DNA of 64,000 nucleotides from SIG565 sp045646145. Lineage in GTDB: Bacteria > Bacillota > Clostridia > Oscillospirales > Acutalibacteraceae. Of this stretch, positions 53,621 to 61,521 are shown one piece after another. The stretch lies in NCBI GenBank assembly GCA_045646145.1, contig JAZRKE010000032.1:1-64000 (forward strand). The letters are read 5' to 3'. Position numbers and translations under genes: made by a program. A model generated the notes under the pieces. The model was not told the DNA's origin and made no database searches. It saw only the letters and a program-made list of their open reading frames with translations. The stretch's first letter is position 1. Each line of letters begins with the position of its first letter.

Positions 53621-53845
53621 ATGAAAGAACATAAGAAAAAACTGATTGCGCCAATTTTAGTAACTATTATTATGGTTCTATATTATGTTGTTTACTTTGG
53701 GTTTTTGATAGCGTTGATAGACGGCGTATGGAAATGGCTTTTAGGAATTATTCCGCTTGCTCTTTCTGCCGTCATGCTCAAAGTTTGCATAGAAAGAATT
53801 AAAGAGATTAAGAAGGGTGAAGAAGATGATCTTAGTAAATACTGA
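53621..53845 (+). CDS. Small two-TM membrane protein
   Basis: A 74-residue protein with two membrane segments (about 9-31 and 38-55) and charged tails (KEHKKK at the N-terminus; ERIKEIKKGEEDD at the end). Function unknown. It follows ktrA by 15 bases and overlaps the next gene, so it is likely co-transcribed with the V-ATPase/Ktr genes. Confidence 0.6.
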   Translation: MKEHKKKLIAPILVTIIMVLYYVVYFGFLIALIDGVWKWLLGIIPLALSAVMLKVCIERIKEIKKGEEDDLSKY

Positions 53846-54140
53846 TTATATAAGCGGCAAGGAACTCGAAATGTTAGGTCTTGTAAAAGGAAGCACTATT
53901 CAATCAAAGCATATCGGAAAGGATATTTCCCAAAGCTTTAAGACCTTAGTTGGCGGAGAACTTAAGTCTTATAACGAAATGATGAACGAGGCTCGTGCTC
54001 TTGCCACCAAGAGAATGGTTGTAGAAGCCGAAGCCCTTGGCGCAGATGCCATTGTTAATATTCGCTATGCTTCATCTGCTATTATGCAGGGTGCAGCCGA
54101 AGTTATAGCATACGGAACAGCAGTTAAATTTGTTAAATAA
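53826..54140 (+). CDS. YbjQ/UPF0145 family protein
   Basis: A 104-residue soluble protein. MILVNTDYISGKELEMLGLVKGSTIQSKHIGKD, AREEA-like helix NEARALATKRMVVEAEALGADAIVNIRYASS and GTAVKF define the UPF0145/YbjQ family (annotated heavy-metal-binding by fold, pentameric in solved structures). The ATG at 53826 matches family N-termini. It ends the cargo operon before a terminator. Confidence 0.9.
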   Translation: MILVNTDYISGKELEMLGLVKGSTIQSKHIGKDISQSFKTLVGGELKSYNEMMNEARALATKRMVVEAEALGADAIVNIRYASSAIMQGAAEVIAYGTAVKFVK

Positions 54141-54147
54141 AGTGCAG

Positions 54148-54172
54148 GCGTCGCAGAAATGCGGCGCTTTTT
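54148..54172 (+). terminator. Terminator after ybjQ-like gene
   Basis: Stem GCGTCGCA / TGCGGCGC (one G-U), loop GAAA, then TTTTT. Confidence 0.8.
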
Positions 54173-54251
54173 GCTTTTCACATCGAAAAACGCTGGACTT
54201 TTGAAAAGTGTTGTGGTATGTGTTTGTGTTGCAAAAGGAGGTGCAACTCAC

Positions 54252-54536
54252 ATGACAACACTTGAAGATCTGTACTACGGCAACATCAGTCCGCACGAAA
54301 GGTACATCAAGCGAGGAACAAGGGTGGATAAGCTCGTCAAGCTGATATGCAAAAACGAGGAAGAATTAAACTCTTCCCTCACAGAGAAACAAAAAGAAAC
54401 CTTTGAAAAGTTCAAAGACTGCACAAGCGAACTGTCAGGACTGACAGAGCGAGATGCATTTAGGGACGGCTTCATCCTTGCGGTGCGAATAATGGTCGAA
54501 GCGATGAAAGGGTTAGAAACGGTGGAAGATATATGA
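54252..54536 (+). CDS. DUF6809-like small protein
   Basis: A 94-residue acidic, helical cytoplasmic protein, MTTLEDLYYGNISPHERYI..., resembling DUF6809-type proteins that are common as small accessory genes on clostridial integrative elements and phages. The ATG at 54252 has AAAGGAGG upstream. It overlaps the next lipoprotein gene by 4 bases. Function unknown. Confidence 0.65.
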   Translation: MTTLEDLYYGNISPHERYIKRGTRVDKLVKLICKNEEELNSSLTEKQKETFEKFKDCTSELSGLTERDAFRDGFILAVRIMVEAMKGLETVEDI

Positions 54537-55405
54537 AAAAGATAATATTGCTTCTTCTCTGCTGTGGGGTGCTCGTGAGTATGGTGGGATGCGGTAGCAA
54601 AACCGCACCGCCGCCTACCGAGAGTCCGCCGACAACGGTATCGGAAACGGCAATAACGGAAACGCCCGTCGAAACACCACCGCCTGTGGCGGCGGTAGAA
54701 CCAACAGAGGAAGAAAAAGAGCCTACCCCGACCGAGAGCAAGGTTCAGGCAACAGAGCCAACCACGACCGTTACAGAGCCTACAACAACGGCAAAGCCGA
54801 AGGAAGAAACAAAACCTGCGGTAACAACAAAACCGACCGAGCAATCGGCGGCGGAAACTCCAAAGGAAAACGGATGCATCACCATAGTGGAAACGGATGA
54901 TCCGCCTAAAACCGAAGAACCGCAAGAAGAAATATATCAAGGGATACAATGGCCGGAGGTTGATCCTGCGGAAATTGAAAGGCTTGTTATAGAAAAGGTT
55001 AATGCCTACCGCATAGCACAGGGTGATACGGCAGCTACGATGCTCCCCGGATTGACCGAGGTGGCGCGGTACAGAGCAAATGAACTTACAACGAACTTTG
55101 AGCATCGTGGAGAACAACATATCAGCACAGAACTAAAATACGGTCAGTATGTTGACCTCGCGCCTTATGGGATGCCCGAAGAAAGTTACTACAAAGGTTT
55201 CAGCAGAGAAGCTATCGGCATGGGCGACTGGTTCGGTACGGCAGAAAGTATGTCAGACCGTATCGCAGACGGCTTCCATCATAGCAAAGGACACTGGTCG
55301 TATGTCGGCAGCTCCAAGTATCCCTACATCGCCGTAGGCGTAACCAAGGCAAACGGAAAATGGTATGTCTGCATCTGCATGAGCGAAGAAAATTACGGTG
55401 GATAA
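54533..55405 (+). CDS. Lipoprotein with CAP/SCP domain
   Basis: A 290-residue exported protein. It has a signal peptide with a lipobox (VSMVGC, about 16-20), a Pro/Thr/Glu-rich stalk (about 22-135), and a C-terminal CAP domain (about 147-290) with EKVNAYRIAQ, ARYRANELTTNFEH, GMGDWFGTAESM, a conserved HHSKGHW histidine motif and YIAVGV. CAP proteins sit on the cell surface with diverse roles. The last gene of the cargo block; a terminator follows. Confidence 0.9.
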   Translation: MKKIILLLLCCGVLVSMVGCGSKTAPPPTESPPTTVSETAITETPVETPPPVAAVEPTEEEKEPTPTESKVQATEPTTTVTEPTTTAKPKEETKPAVTTKPTEQSAAETPKENGCITIVETDDPPKTEEPQEEIYQGIQWPEVDPAEIERLVIEKVNAYRIAQGDTAATMLPGLTEVARYRANELTTNFEHRGEQHISTELKYGQYVDLAPYGMPEESYYKGFSREAIGMGDWFGTAESMSDRIADGFHHSKGHWSYVGSSKYPYIAVGVTKANGKWYVCICMSEENYGG

Positions 55406-55412
55406 TATAAAA

Positions 55413-55448
55413 ACCTTCGAGCAAGTGAGAAATCACAAGTTCGAAGGT
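55413..55448 (+). terminator. Terminator after the lipoprotein gene
   Basis: Stem ACCTTCGA / TTCGAAGGT with an inner AAGTGA/TCAC pairing, then TCTTTTGCTTTT. Confidence 0.75.
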
Positions 55449-55715
55449 CTTTTGCTTTTGTAGCGGTTTATTTGGTGCGGATAAGGGTGGGCATCGATAA
55501 GAGGATTTCCATTCGATTGTACGGCATCCCTCGGCATTATGCACAGGACAGTCTATCATATAGCCGTGTTTGCTCCGAAAATCAATACGGAATCAGCGAT
55601 ATATCTGCGGTTTCCTGTGCAATATTACAAGAGATTTTTATACTCTAAATTTTCCTCAAAAAACAGGTGGTTTGTACCAAAATGTAATAAAAACCTCTTT
55701 TTAGGTGGGTAATAA
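55449..55715. other. Gene-free spacer between cargo and polymerase operon
   Basis: No convincing gene. A minus-strand frame starting at 55559 (IDCPVHNAEGCRTIEWKSS...) has two cysteine-containing motifs and could be a gene remnant, but it has a poor ribosome site and runs antisense into the terminator. Confidence 0.4.
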
Positions 55716-55741
55716 TTACTACGCATGAACCAAAGAAAAGC
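55716..55741 (+). repeat. Right copy of 26-bp direct repeat
   Basis: Matches 41994-42019 with one mismatch. It lies 5 bases beyond the 3' end of the leftward partner gene of the polymerase operon, so it marks the edge between cargo and the rest of the element. Confidence 0.85.
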
Positions 55742-55746
55742 AGATT

Positions 55747-56625
55747 TTATTTTCTAAGCTTTGCCAACTCACGCCGTTCCAGTTCGTTGCATATCAACTC
55801 TTCTGCCACTTTGTATCTGCTGACACCATAGCCTGTGCGATCACGAATAATAATATCCTTTGGCAGCCTACTTAATATTTTCTTGCTAAAGGTTGTACCG
55901 CCAAAATAAGCATCGAAGGAAACGACAGGCAGAACAACCCATTCAAGTTCATCATCAATATTTGCAAGATAATACGCAACAAGGTAATAAACTTTGTCTC
56001 TTAAATCATCAGTAACGGCAGATAATTTTTTTAATATATTTTCCGGCAATGTTTCGGGATAAACTTTCAACTCTCCGAGTTCCAAGGCATCTGCAATTAC
56101 ATCATCAAAACGAACAATCCATGCACCTTTTGTTTTTTCAGAAAAGATAGGGATTTGAAATTGAATGACCTTGTTGCGCCATTTTTTATCAAAGCCGCTT
56201 TCGATGGCAATGGCATTATCATATGCACCGTTGCTTGTTTTGTTGGGGTTGCTTAAAATATAATCCGCAATACCGTGAACATTACGGTAAAACCAACCTT
56301 CTCCGTCCTCTGTTACAAGTTCGGGGAACTCGCTATGCAACTCACGAAAATCACTTTTATACTGCCACTCTTCACGGGTGGCATTTTCTTTTTTATCGGG
56401 AATACTGCACCAAGCACACAGTGCCTTATATGCTCGCTCAATATTAGGAGAATCACCGCCGTGCATATAACCGCGCGCAACGATTGAAAGTATGCGTGGA
56501 AATCCTTCAAAATCGAGGATGGTGGCAAATGCAATTCTGCCGAGATAGGAGTAGTCCTGCTTGTTCGCTGAAGAATATACAGGAATGCCTGTATAAGATA
56601 AAAATTCTTGCTGTTCGTTAAGCAC
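55747..56625 (-). CDS. Unknown protein partnered with the RdRp-like polymerase
   Basis: A 292-residue, probably cytoplasmic protein I do not recognise. It has a mixed alpha/beta pattern, with LGRIAFATILDFEGFPRILS near the start and a YYLVAYYLANIDDELEWVVL segment near residue 220. Near the end a basic, helical tail (KILSRLPKDIIIRDRTGYGV... NELERRELAKLRK) could bind nucleic acid. Start is GTG with AGGAGG upstream, overlapping the end of the polymerase gene by 8 bases, so the two are made together and may form a complex. Confidence 0.75.
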   Translation of the reverse strand: MLNEQQEFLSYTGIPVYSSANKQDYSYLGRIAFATILDFEGFPRILSIVARGYMHGGDSPNIERAYKALCAWCSIPDKKENATREEWQYKSDFRELHSEFPELVTEDGEGWFYRNVHGIADYILSNPNKTSNGAYDNAIAIESGFDKKWRNKVIQFQIPIFSEKTKGAWIVRFDDVIADALELGELKVYPETLPENILKKLSAVTDDLRDKVYYLVAYYLANIDDELEWVVLPVVSFDAYFGGTTFSKKILSRLPKDIIIRDRTGYGVSRYKVAEELICNELERRELAKLRK

Positions 56626-59600
56626 GGTTCTTTTCCTCCTTTAAAACATTATCTTCAACATAATCGCAAAGCACGTCCCACATAAAATTGCGTTCATCAA
56701 GAGCCACCGCATACATAACAGCCTCGCCCGGCTCCATTTTATTTTTAATAAGCTCAAGACATGTGCGGATAACAGCATCACGGAATGACTCGGCAGGCGG
56801 TTTGTTGAGATAACCGTTAAGCATACAATCAAGTTCTTGACTGTCTCCATCTTTGAAAAGTTTTTTGCGTTTCTCAGATTTATTTTCATCATCAATATCG
56901 CAAATAATATCGCCGAGCAGACGAAATCCGCCATGACGGAAATCACAAAGCAGATCGTAATACCATTTGAAATCAAAGTCTGGAAAATGGCGTTTTACAA
57001 AATCATAGCGTTCCTCACGCTCCATCAAGTGCCACTTTTCATTGATGATTGATTCACGCACAATAGAAATATACTCCGGCTCAATACCTGCAAAAAGGGA
57101 GTAAAGTGAGTCAGAATCATATTTTATTTCTTGCCCTCTCGAATAAAGAATACGGTTAACATCGTTTTGACGGCTTCTATTGTTAATAGTAACTCGACTT
57201 CTGCGGATGCGGTTAAGCGTTTCTTTATAATCCGCAATCAGTCCCTTCATCCAAGAAAGTAATTCTCCGTCAAGCGTATCTTTCCAAGCAGGTTGCACCG
57301 CAAAGGAAAATAATTTGCTGGCGGGAATTTTTTGTTGCTTAACAGGAATGGTATTATCCTTTAATTTGTGTGCAAGAATCGGCATACGCTCTACATTGGA
57401 TGTAATACTGTTCCAATCAGTAGTTGTCAACAGTTCTTTCAATTGTTTTTTATTGGAGGGTTGATACCAAGCCGTTGCAACATCCTTTTTCTCTTGTAGG
57501 TTTTTATATTTTAAGAATATGCTTCTTTCTGCCCGTCCGCTTCCTAAATACTCTGAAAGGTCAGGCTTTACTCCGCTTTTACCTGAGTCGATTTCAAGAC
57601 CGGTAAGGATAGCCAAAGTCTCAACTTCTTTACGGCAACGCTCACGCTCCTCAGCTGTAGAGTTTTCGTTATAAGCAATAATACTTCTATCGAGTGCAGC
57701 GTTGGAGATCTGCCCGATTCGAGAGGAAAAGGTATTGCGTATGGTTTCAAACTGTGCAATCCAGTCATTAGCATTGCGAATCTGCGGTTCGGCTGATGGG
57801 ATTTTTAATAGCGGTATATTGCTACGGTGGTCAAGGTCAGCGTTTGAATAATTACGGCTGACACATTCGTTAACAAGCGGATCAGATATGGTGCGAATCA
57901 TATCTCCGTCATAGTCAGCACCGCCCAAACGCTCGGCAGCTAAAATACGAGGGTCTATCATAACCACATCGGTAAGGTGTTTTAAGAAAAAATTGCGCAT
58001 ATTATCCCTTTTTACAAATTCAGTATGAACACGCAATTGTACTTCTTCATTACGAGCAATATGTGGATTTCTAAGAAGTGTACAGACCTGTCCGTTTTTA
58101 TATTTAGACATTGGCGCATGAAAAGAAAAAGGTTGTAATTTGTTTTCCTTAGCCACCTCATCAAAGGTGCGCTGTCTCTTTTTCTTTTTGCGTTCGTCAC
58201 TTAAAAGCCATCGCAAAAACTCTATTAAGTCACCCGACAGAAAACGATTGTCGCCCTCAACCAATATAGTACCAACGGAATAGTCCTCAAATATTTTCTC
58301 GGCTCTTGGTTTCAGTTCATCGTGATATACCGACTCGTTTATAAATAATGGATTTTTCTTCAAAATCCGCGCGAGCTTATAACGCTTACTTTCCTTATCG
58401 TACCCTTTTATTTTTAATACTTTAAGAAAATAATCAAGGCGATATTCTTTATCGCAACAAAGATTATAGTATTCCGTTTCGGTGAGTTTGGTAAGCCAAT
58501 GGCGCTCATCATCATTAGGCGAATGATCCCATCCGTCAGGCAAATCTTTAGGACGGAACTCTTCATCAGTTATGGCAAGGGTGCTTATAAATTGATAGTT
58601 AAGGTCGGTATATTCTTGCGGAATTACATGGCTGACGTTTGTGATATACAAAGCGTGATTATATTTACGGAAGGCTTCCCAATAATCTTCCCAAGTCATA
58701 TCACAGTTCTTAAGCCAGCCGTATCCCTTAAACATGCTCTTGGTAAGAATAATATCCACATCGTCAATACGATGAGCCTTACCGTAAATATCGGTTATTG
58801 TTTCAACACCGGTAGCTGATAAAAAGTGTTTAAAATCCACTTTATGAAGCATACCCTTTACATACGGCATACGAATCTGAAACGAGGTATGGATATGCTC
58901 ACCGCAATAAGTTTTATCTATTACCTTGGCATATTCTTTTGAAATCAGACCTTCGCCGTCAAAGGCGGTAATCGTTATATCCTCAATTGTTTCCACTCGT
59001 TCGTATTTGCGTACACTGCCTTCGCCCGTTGTATCTTTAACAGTTATCACAGGAATATCTTTTTCAACATACTCAGGATTGTCGATGACAATAACACGGT
59101 GCGGTTTGTCAATCTCTATATTATCTACACGTGTACCGCTTGAAAGCATCAAGCCGTTGTATGCATAGAGCTTTGACAATTGACACGACTTGAGTTCCAT
59201 ATCCATCATAATTCGTTTGCGAACAGGAAAATAAAAATCATCACGAATGAAGGTGAGTTGACATTTGCGGCTCATACTCGCCGACCGCTCAAAAGGAAGA
59301 TAAAAATTATATCCACCGCCCAAATCCAAACCTATGCCTTGAGGATAAAACATACTTTTTGCCTTCTCCTGTCGGTCGGCATATTTTTCAAAAGAAGCAT
59401 TACGGTCAAAGATACCTTCAAAATCTACGATGCAAATAATATCTGAAAGGTCAGTAATTAATTTTTTATCGGTAGGCGTTTTAAAATCTTCACCGTGTAG
59501 CTGACACATAATCTGGTAGAACAATGCATTGTCATCCTGCTCATGCGTTGCGGTATATATTTTGCATTTATCGGTCTGCGCTTTGTTGAGTTCGTATTTA

Positions 59601-59686
59601 TAGTCATGAGAAATGCTTCCACTTTTCTTTGCATATCCCATCATACTTTTTGCAGACAATCTGTATATCTGATATTTAACTTGCAT
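56618..59686 (-). CDS. Single-chain RNA polymerase of the RdRp/QDE-1/YonO superfamily
   Basis: A 1022-residue protein. Motifs in order: AFDGEGLISKEYA (about 241-253), matching the 'DG.G.IS' block of eukaryotic RNA-dependent RNA polymerases; SFQIRMPYVKGMLHKVDF (about 268-285), matching 'FQiR..g.KGml', the lysine block of the first double-psi barrel; VCTLLRNPHIARNEEV (about 534-549), like 'vlvtRnPclhpgdi'; and GGADYDGDMIR (589-598) with Asp591, Asp593, Asp595 forming the DxDGD Mg2+ site of two-barrel RNA polymerases. All catalytic residues look intact. The N- and C-terminal thirds are unassigned. SD GAGGTG, own promoter, on a mobilizable element. Template and primer type cannot be told. Confidence 0.82.
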   Translation of the reverse strand: MQVKYQIYRLSAKSMMGYAKKSGSISHDYKYELNKAQTDKCKIYTATHEQDDNALFYQIMCQLHGEDFKTPTDKKLITDLSDIICIVDFEGIFDRNASFEKYADRQEKAKSMFYPQGIGLDLGGGYNFYLPFERSASMSRKCQLTFIRDDFYFPVRKRIMMDMELKSCQLSKLYAYNGLMLSSGTRVDNIEIDKPHRVIVIDNPEYVEKDIPVITVKDTTGEGSVRKYERVETIEDITITAFDGEGLISKEYAKVIDKTYCGEHIHTSFQIRMPYVKGMLHKVDFKHFLSATGVETITDIYGKAHRIDDVDIILTKSMFKGYGWLKNCDMTWEDYWEAFRKYNHALYITNVSHVIPQEYTDLNYQFISTLAITDEEFRPKDLPDGWDHSPNDDERHWLTKLTETEYYNLCCDKEYRLDYFLKVLKIKGYDKESKRYKLARILKKNPLFINESVYHDELKPRAEKIFEDYSVGTILVEGDNRFLSGDLIEFLRWLLSDERKKKKRQRTFDEVAKENKLQPFSFHAPMSKYKNGQVCTLLRNPHIARNEEVQLRVHTEFVKRDNMRNFFLKHLTDVVMIDPRILAAERLGGADYDGDMIRTISDPLVNECVSRNYSNADLDHRSNIPLLKIPSAEPQIRNANDWIAQFETIRNTFSSRIGQISNAALDRSIIAYNENSTAEERERCRKEVETLAILTGLEIDSGKSGVKPDLSEYLGSGRAERSIFLKYKNLQEKKDVATAWYQPSNKKQLKELLTTTDWNSITSNVERMPILAHKLKDNTIPVKQQKIPASKLFSFAVQPAWKDTLDGELLSWMKGLIADYKETLNRIRRSRVTINNRSRQNDVNRILYSRGQEIKYDSDSLYSLFAGIEPEYISIVRESIINEKWHLMEREERYDFVKRHFPDFDFKWYYDLLCDFRHGGFRLLGDIICDIDDENKSEKRKKLFKDGDSQELDCMLNGYLNKPPAESFRDAVIRTCLELIKNKMEPGEAVMYAVALDERNFMWDVLCDYVEDNVLKEEKNRA

Positions 59687-59709
59687 CTGTTACACCTCGA
59701 TTTGTTTTC

Positions 59710-59738
59710 AGTATATCACAAAACATTAAATAACGCAA
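59710..59738 (-). promoter_or_regulatory. Promoter of the polymerase operon
   Basis: Minus strand TTGCGT (59738-59733), 17-base spacer, TATACT (59715-59710), 23 bases before the start codon. Confidence 0.7.
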
Positions 59739-59797
59739 TATGAATACTGCCCCCACTTTTTTGAGTGGGGGCAAATTTATTATTTAAGAAAGGAGTG

Positions 59798-59899
59798 ATG
59801 ACAGGTGCTCATTGCAGACAAAACTCCGCTGTAAATTCAAATGCAGCGGTAGAAAAGCAAAACGCAGACTCTGCGTTTTCAAATAAGAGAGTCAAATAA
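59798..59899 (+). CDS. Possible 33-residue leader peptide before the excisionase gene
   Basis: ATG with AAAGGAG just upstream opens a 33-codon frame rich in Ala, Asn, Ser and charged residues (MTGAHCRQNSAVNSNAAVEK...). It overlaps two hairpins (CCGCTG.../...CAGCGG and AAACGCAGA/TCTGCGTTT). Spacing of the ribosome site is very short, so a GTG start a few codons on (a 9-codon frame) is also possible. A leader peptide controlling downstream genes is plausible. Confidence 0.4.
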   Translation: MTGAHCRQNSAVNSNAAVEKQNADSAFSNKRVK

Positions 59900-59922
59900 A
59901 TTATAAAGGATTGATACAAACA

Positions 59923-60138
59923 ATGAAACACTCACAAATTAAATCTTACGATGAGCTACCGCTGTTTTTGAACGCAGACTTGGTAGCAAAAACACTTGGC
60001 GTGGCATCGTCCACCGCCTATGAACTCATGCACGAAAAGGACTTCCCGGCAGTGAGAATCGGTAACCGATTCGTAGTACCCAAGGAAGAATTTCAGGCAT
60101 GGATAAAAAAGGAGATCGGAGGTAAATGTAATGACTAA
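59923..60138 (+). CDS. Excisionase-like helix-turn-helix protein
   Basis: A 71-residue MerR/Xis-type winged helix protein. LPLFLNADLVAKTLGVASSTAYELMHEKDFPAVRIGNRFVVPKEEF is the typical excisionase/DNA-binding (HTH_17) pattern. It probably directs excision with the tyrosine integrase and may regulate nearby promoters. ATG 59923 was preferred over a TTG 12 bases upstream. It overlaps the next gene by 8 bases. Confidence 0.88.
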   Translation: MKHSQIKSYDELPLFLNADLVAKTLGVASSTAYELMHEKDFPAVRIGNRFVVPKEEFQAWIKKEIGGKCND

Positions 60139-60505
60139 AAATCTTATTTATTGGTACAAGAAAGAAGACGTGTTCGAAGCGTTGCGAGAACGCATCCTCA
60201 CAAATGAGGTGCAAGAACTTTTTGATAACACTGAAGAATACAGCTTATTGCTTCAGGCGTTTTACGAACTTACCTACAGCGAAGAAATAATTGTGTTCGG
60301 TAAAATTTATTATCAAAATGATTTGCGCCGTATTGTGTGTGATGAATTGGAATCAGGCACCGTGATAGATGCCTACGAACTTTTCAAAAATCAATACCAT
60401 TCCAAAGGTGCAAAATTGTTGGCGTGGTTGATTTTGCGTGAGCATCTGACTCAAGATGAGTTGTATGAACTCATGGTCGAGTATGATTTCGGGAGAGGTG
60501 CTTAA
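60131..60505 (+). CDS. Uncharacterised mobile-element protein
   Basis: A 124-residue acidic, mostly helical protein (NLIYWYKKEDVFEALRERIL... ELTYSEEIIVFGKIYYQNDL). No recognised domain. SD GGAGGT. It is sandwiched between the excisionase-like and the HTH gene with overlaps or zero spacing, so it belongs to the element's control or replication operon. Confidence 0.65.
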   Translation: MTKNLIYWYKKEDVFEALRERILTNEVQELFDNTEEYSLLLQAFYELTYSEEIIVFGKIYYQNDLRRIVCDELESGTVIDAYELFKNQYHSKGAKLLAWLILREHLTQDELYELMVEYDFGRGA

Positions 60506-60970
60506 ATGATTTTCGGTTCACAAAAACGGGATCCGTATAAAAGTTTTTATATGGTGCCGAATGAAATAATGCGCCTCGGTTTATCGGTTGGTGAAATCGC
60601 AGTATACAACTACCTAATGTATTGCGAAGACCATAACTCCTATCAGTGTTATCCGAGCTACAGAAAAATGGGTGAGGCTTTAGGTCTCACCCGTAAAACT
60701 GTTATGAAGCACGTGAGAAGCCTTGAAAATAAGTGCCTTATCTCAACCGAGCAGACAACCGTTACCTTGAAGTCGGGCAAGAAACAAAACGGAAATTTGC
60801 TCTATACCATCCGACCAATACAAGAGGCGGTTGACTATTTCAATGCACAGCAGTTCAGGAAAGCGGAACAGGAAATGGCACGGCAGAATGTAATCCGTAA
60901 ACTCGAAGAATACGACCGAAAACACGGTATTATAGACGGAAAAAGGTCGTCATTATTTGAAGCGGGTTAA
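60506..60970 (+). CDS. Helix-turn-helix (replication initiator-like) protein
   Basis: A 154-residue protein. FYMVPNEIMRLGLSVGEIAVYNYLM and CYPSYRKMGEALGLTRKTVMKHVRSLENKCLI form a winged helix as in the N-terminal HTH_36 domain of plasmid/ICE replication initiators. A basic helical tail follows (about 115-154). It may start element replication or regulate transfer. It begins directly after the preceding stop codon. Confidence 0.82.
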   Translation: MIFGSQKRDPYKSFYMVPNEIMRLGLSVGEIAVYNYLMYCEDHNSYQCYPSYRKMGEALGLTRKTVMKHVRSLENKCLISTEQTTVTLKSGKKQNGNLLYTIRPIQEAVDYFNAQQFRKAEQEMARQNVIRKLEEYDRKHGIIDGKRSSLFEAG

Positions 60971-61016
60971 AGTGCGCTATCACGCACGGCGCCACATCGG
61001 ACGGCAGAGCCGACCG
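60971..61016. other. Candidate oriT region
   Basis: Two hairpins lie just upstream of the mobilization genes: GTGCG-CTATCA-CGCAC (60972-60987) and CGGACGGC-AGA-GCCGACCG (60998-61016, one central mismatch), followed by TTTGGGG. Inverted repeats ahead of an RHH accessory gene and a MobP-type relaxase gene are typical of oriT. The nick site cannot be located from sequence alone. Confidence 0.5.
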
Positions 61017-61080
61017 TTTGGGGATTTTAATAGGCGTTGCAAACGCAAAATTATGCTATCTTAGCGAAAGGAGAAGAAAA

Positions 61081-61521
61081 ATGGATAATAATTACACTTT
61101 AACCGTCCGTATGGACGAAAAACTCAAAGAGGAAATCCAAGAAAGATTGGAAGAAGCACATGTGCGTTCGCTAAATGCATTCATTATTAAAGCAATCGAA
61201 TTCTATCTTGGCTACCTCAGGCAAGGCAAAAATCTAAATTATATTTCACCGATACTCGCCTCAAGCATCAAGAGTGAAATAAAAAATACCGAGCACAACC
61301 TCTCGGAAATGGTTTATAAAATGGCGGTGCAAATCACAATGCTAACGCAAGTGGTTGCAGATGATCACAACTTTCATTCTGAATATCTTGAAGAACTTTA
61401 CCGTTGGAGTGCTGAAAAAGTTGCATCGACCAACGGTATTATTTCTCTTGAAGATATGAGGCAGAGAGAAAATGTTTATACTGACTACGATTATTTTTAT
61501 AAAGACGGAGATGATTATTAA
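61081..61521 (+). CDS. RHH mobilization accessory protein
   Basis: A 146-residue protein. The N-terminal ribbon-helix-helix (YTLTVRMDEKLKEEIQERLEEAHVRSLNAFIIKAIEFYL, about 4-45) binds DNA, and a helical C-terminal part may contact the relaxase (MobC-like role at oriT). The ATG at 61081 has AAAGGAG. The relaxase start overlaps its stop by one base. Confidence 0.82.
   Translation: MDNNYTLTVRMDEKLKEEIQERLEEAHVRSLNAFIIKAIEFYLGYLRQGKNLNYISPILASSIKSEIKNTEHNLSEMVYKMAVQITMLTQVVADDHNFHSEYLEELYRWSAEKVASTNGIISLEDMRQRENVYTDYDYFYKDGDDY

Noticed and set aside
54275..55120. 281-codon leftward frame rich in Arg, Cys and Phe
   Set aside because: Antisense shadow of the Pro/Thr/Glu-rich lipoprotein stalk; composition is an artefact of the other strand.
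59749..59772. GC-rich stem as a rho-independent terminator
   Set aside because: No T run follows on either strand; kept only as a leader structure.
41360..59800. Shared string AAGAAAGGAGTGATG at 41360 and 59786
   Set aside because: Mostly ribosome-site sequence, and the first copy is outside the element; an 11-codon frame after it has no support.
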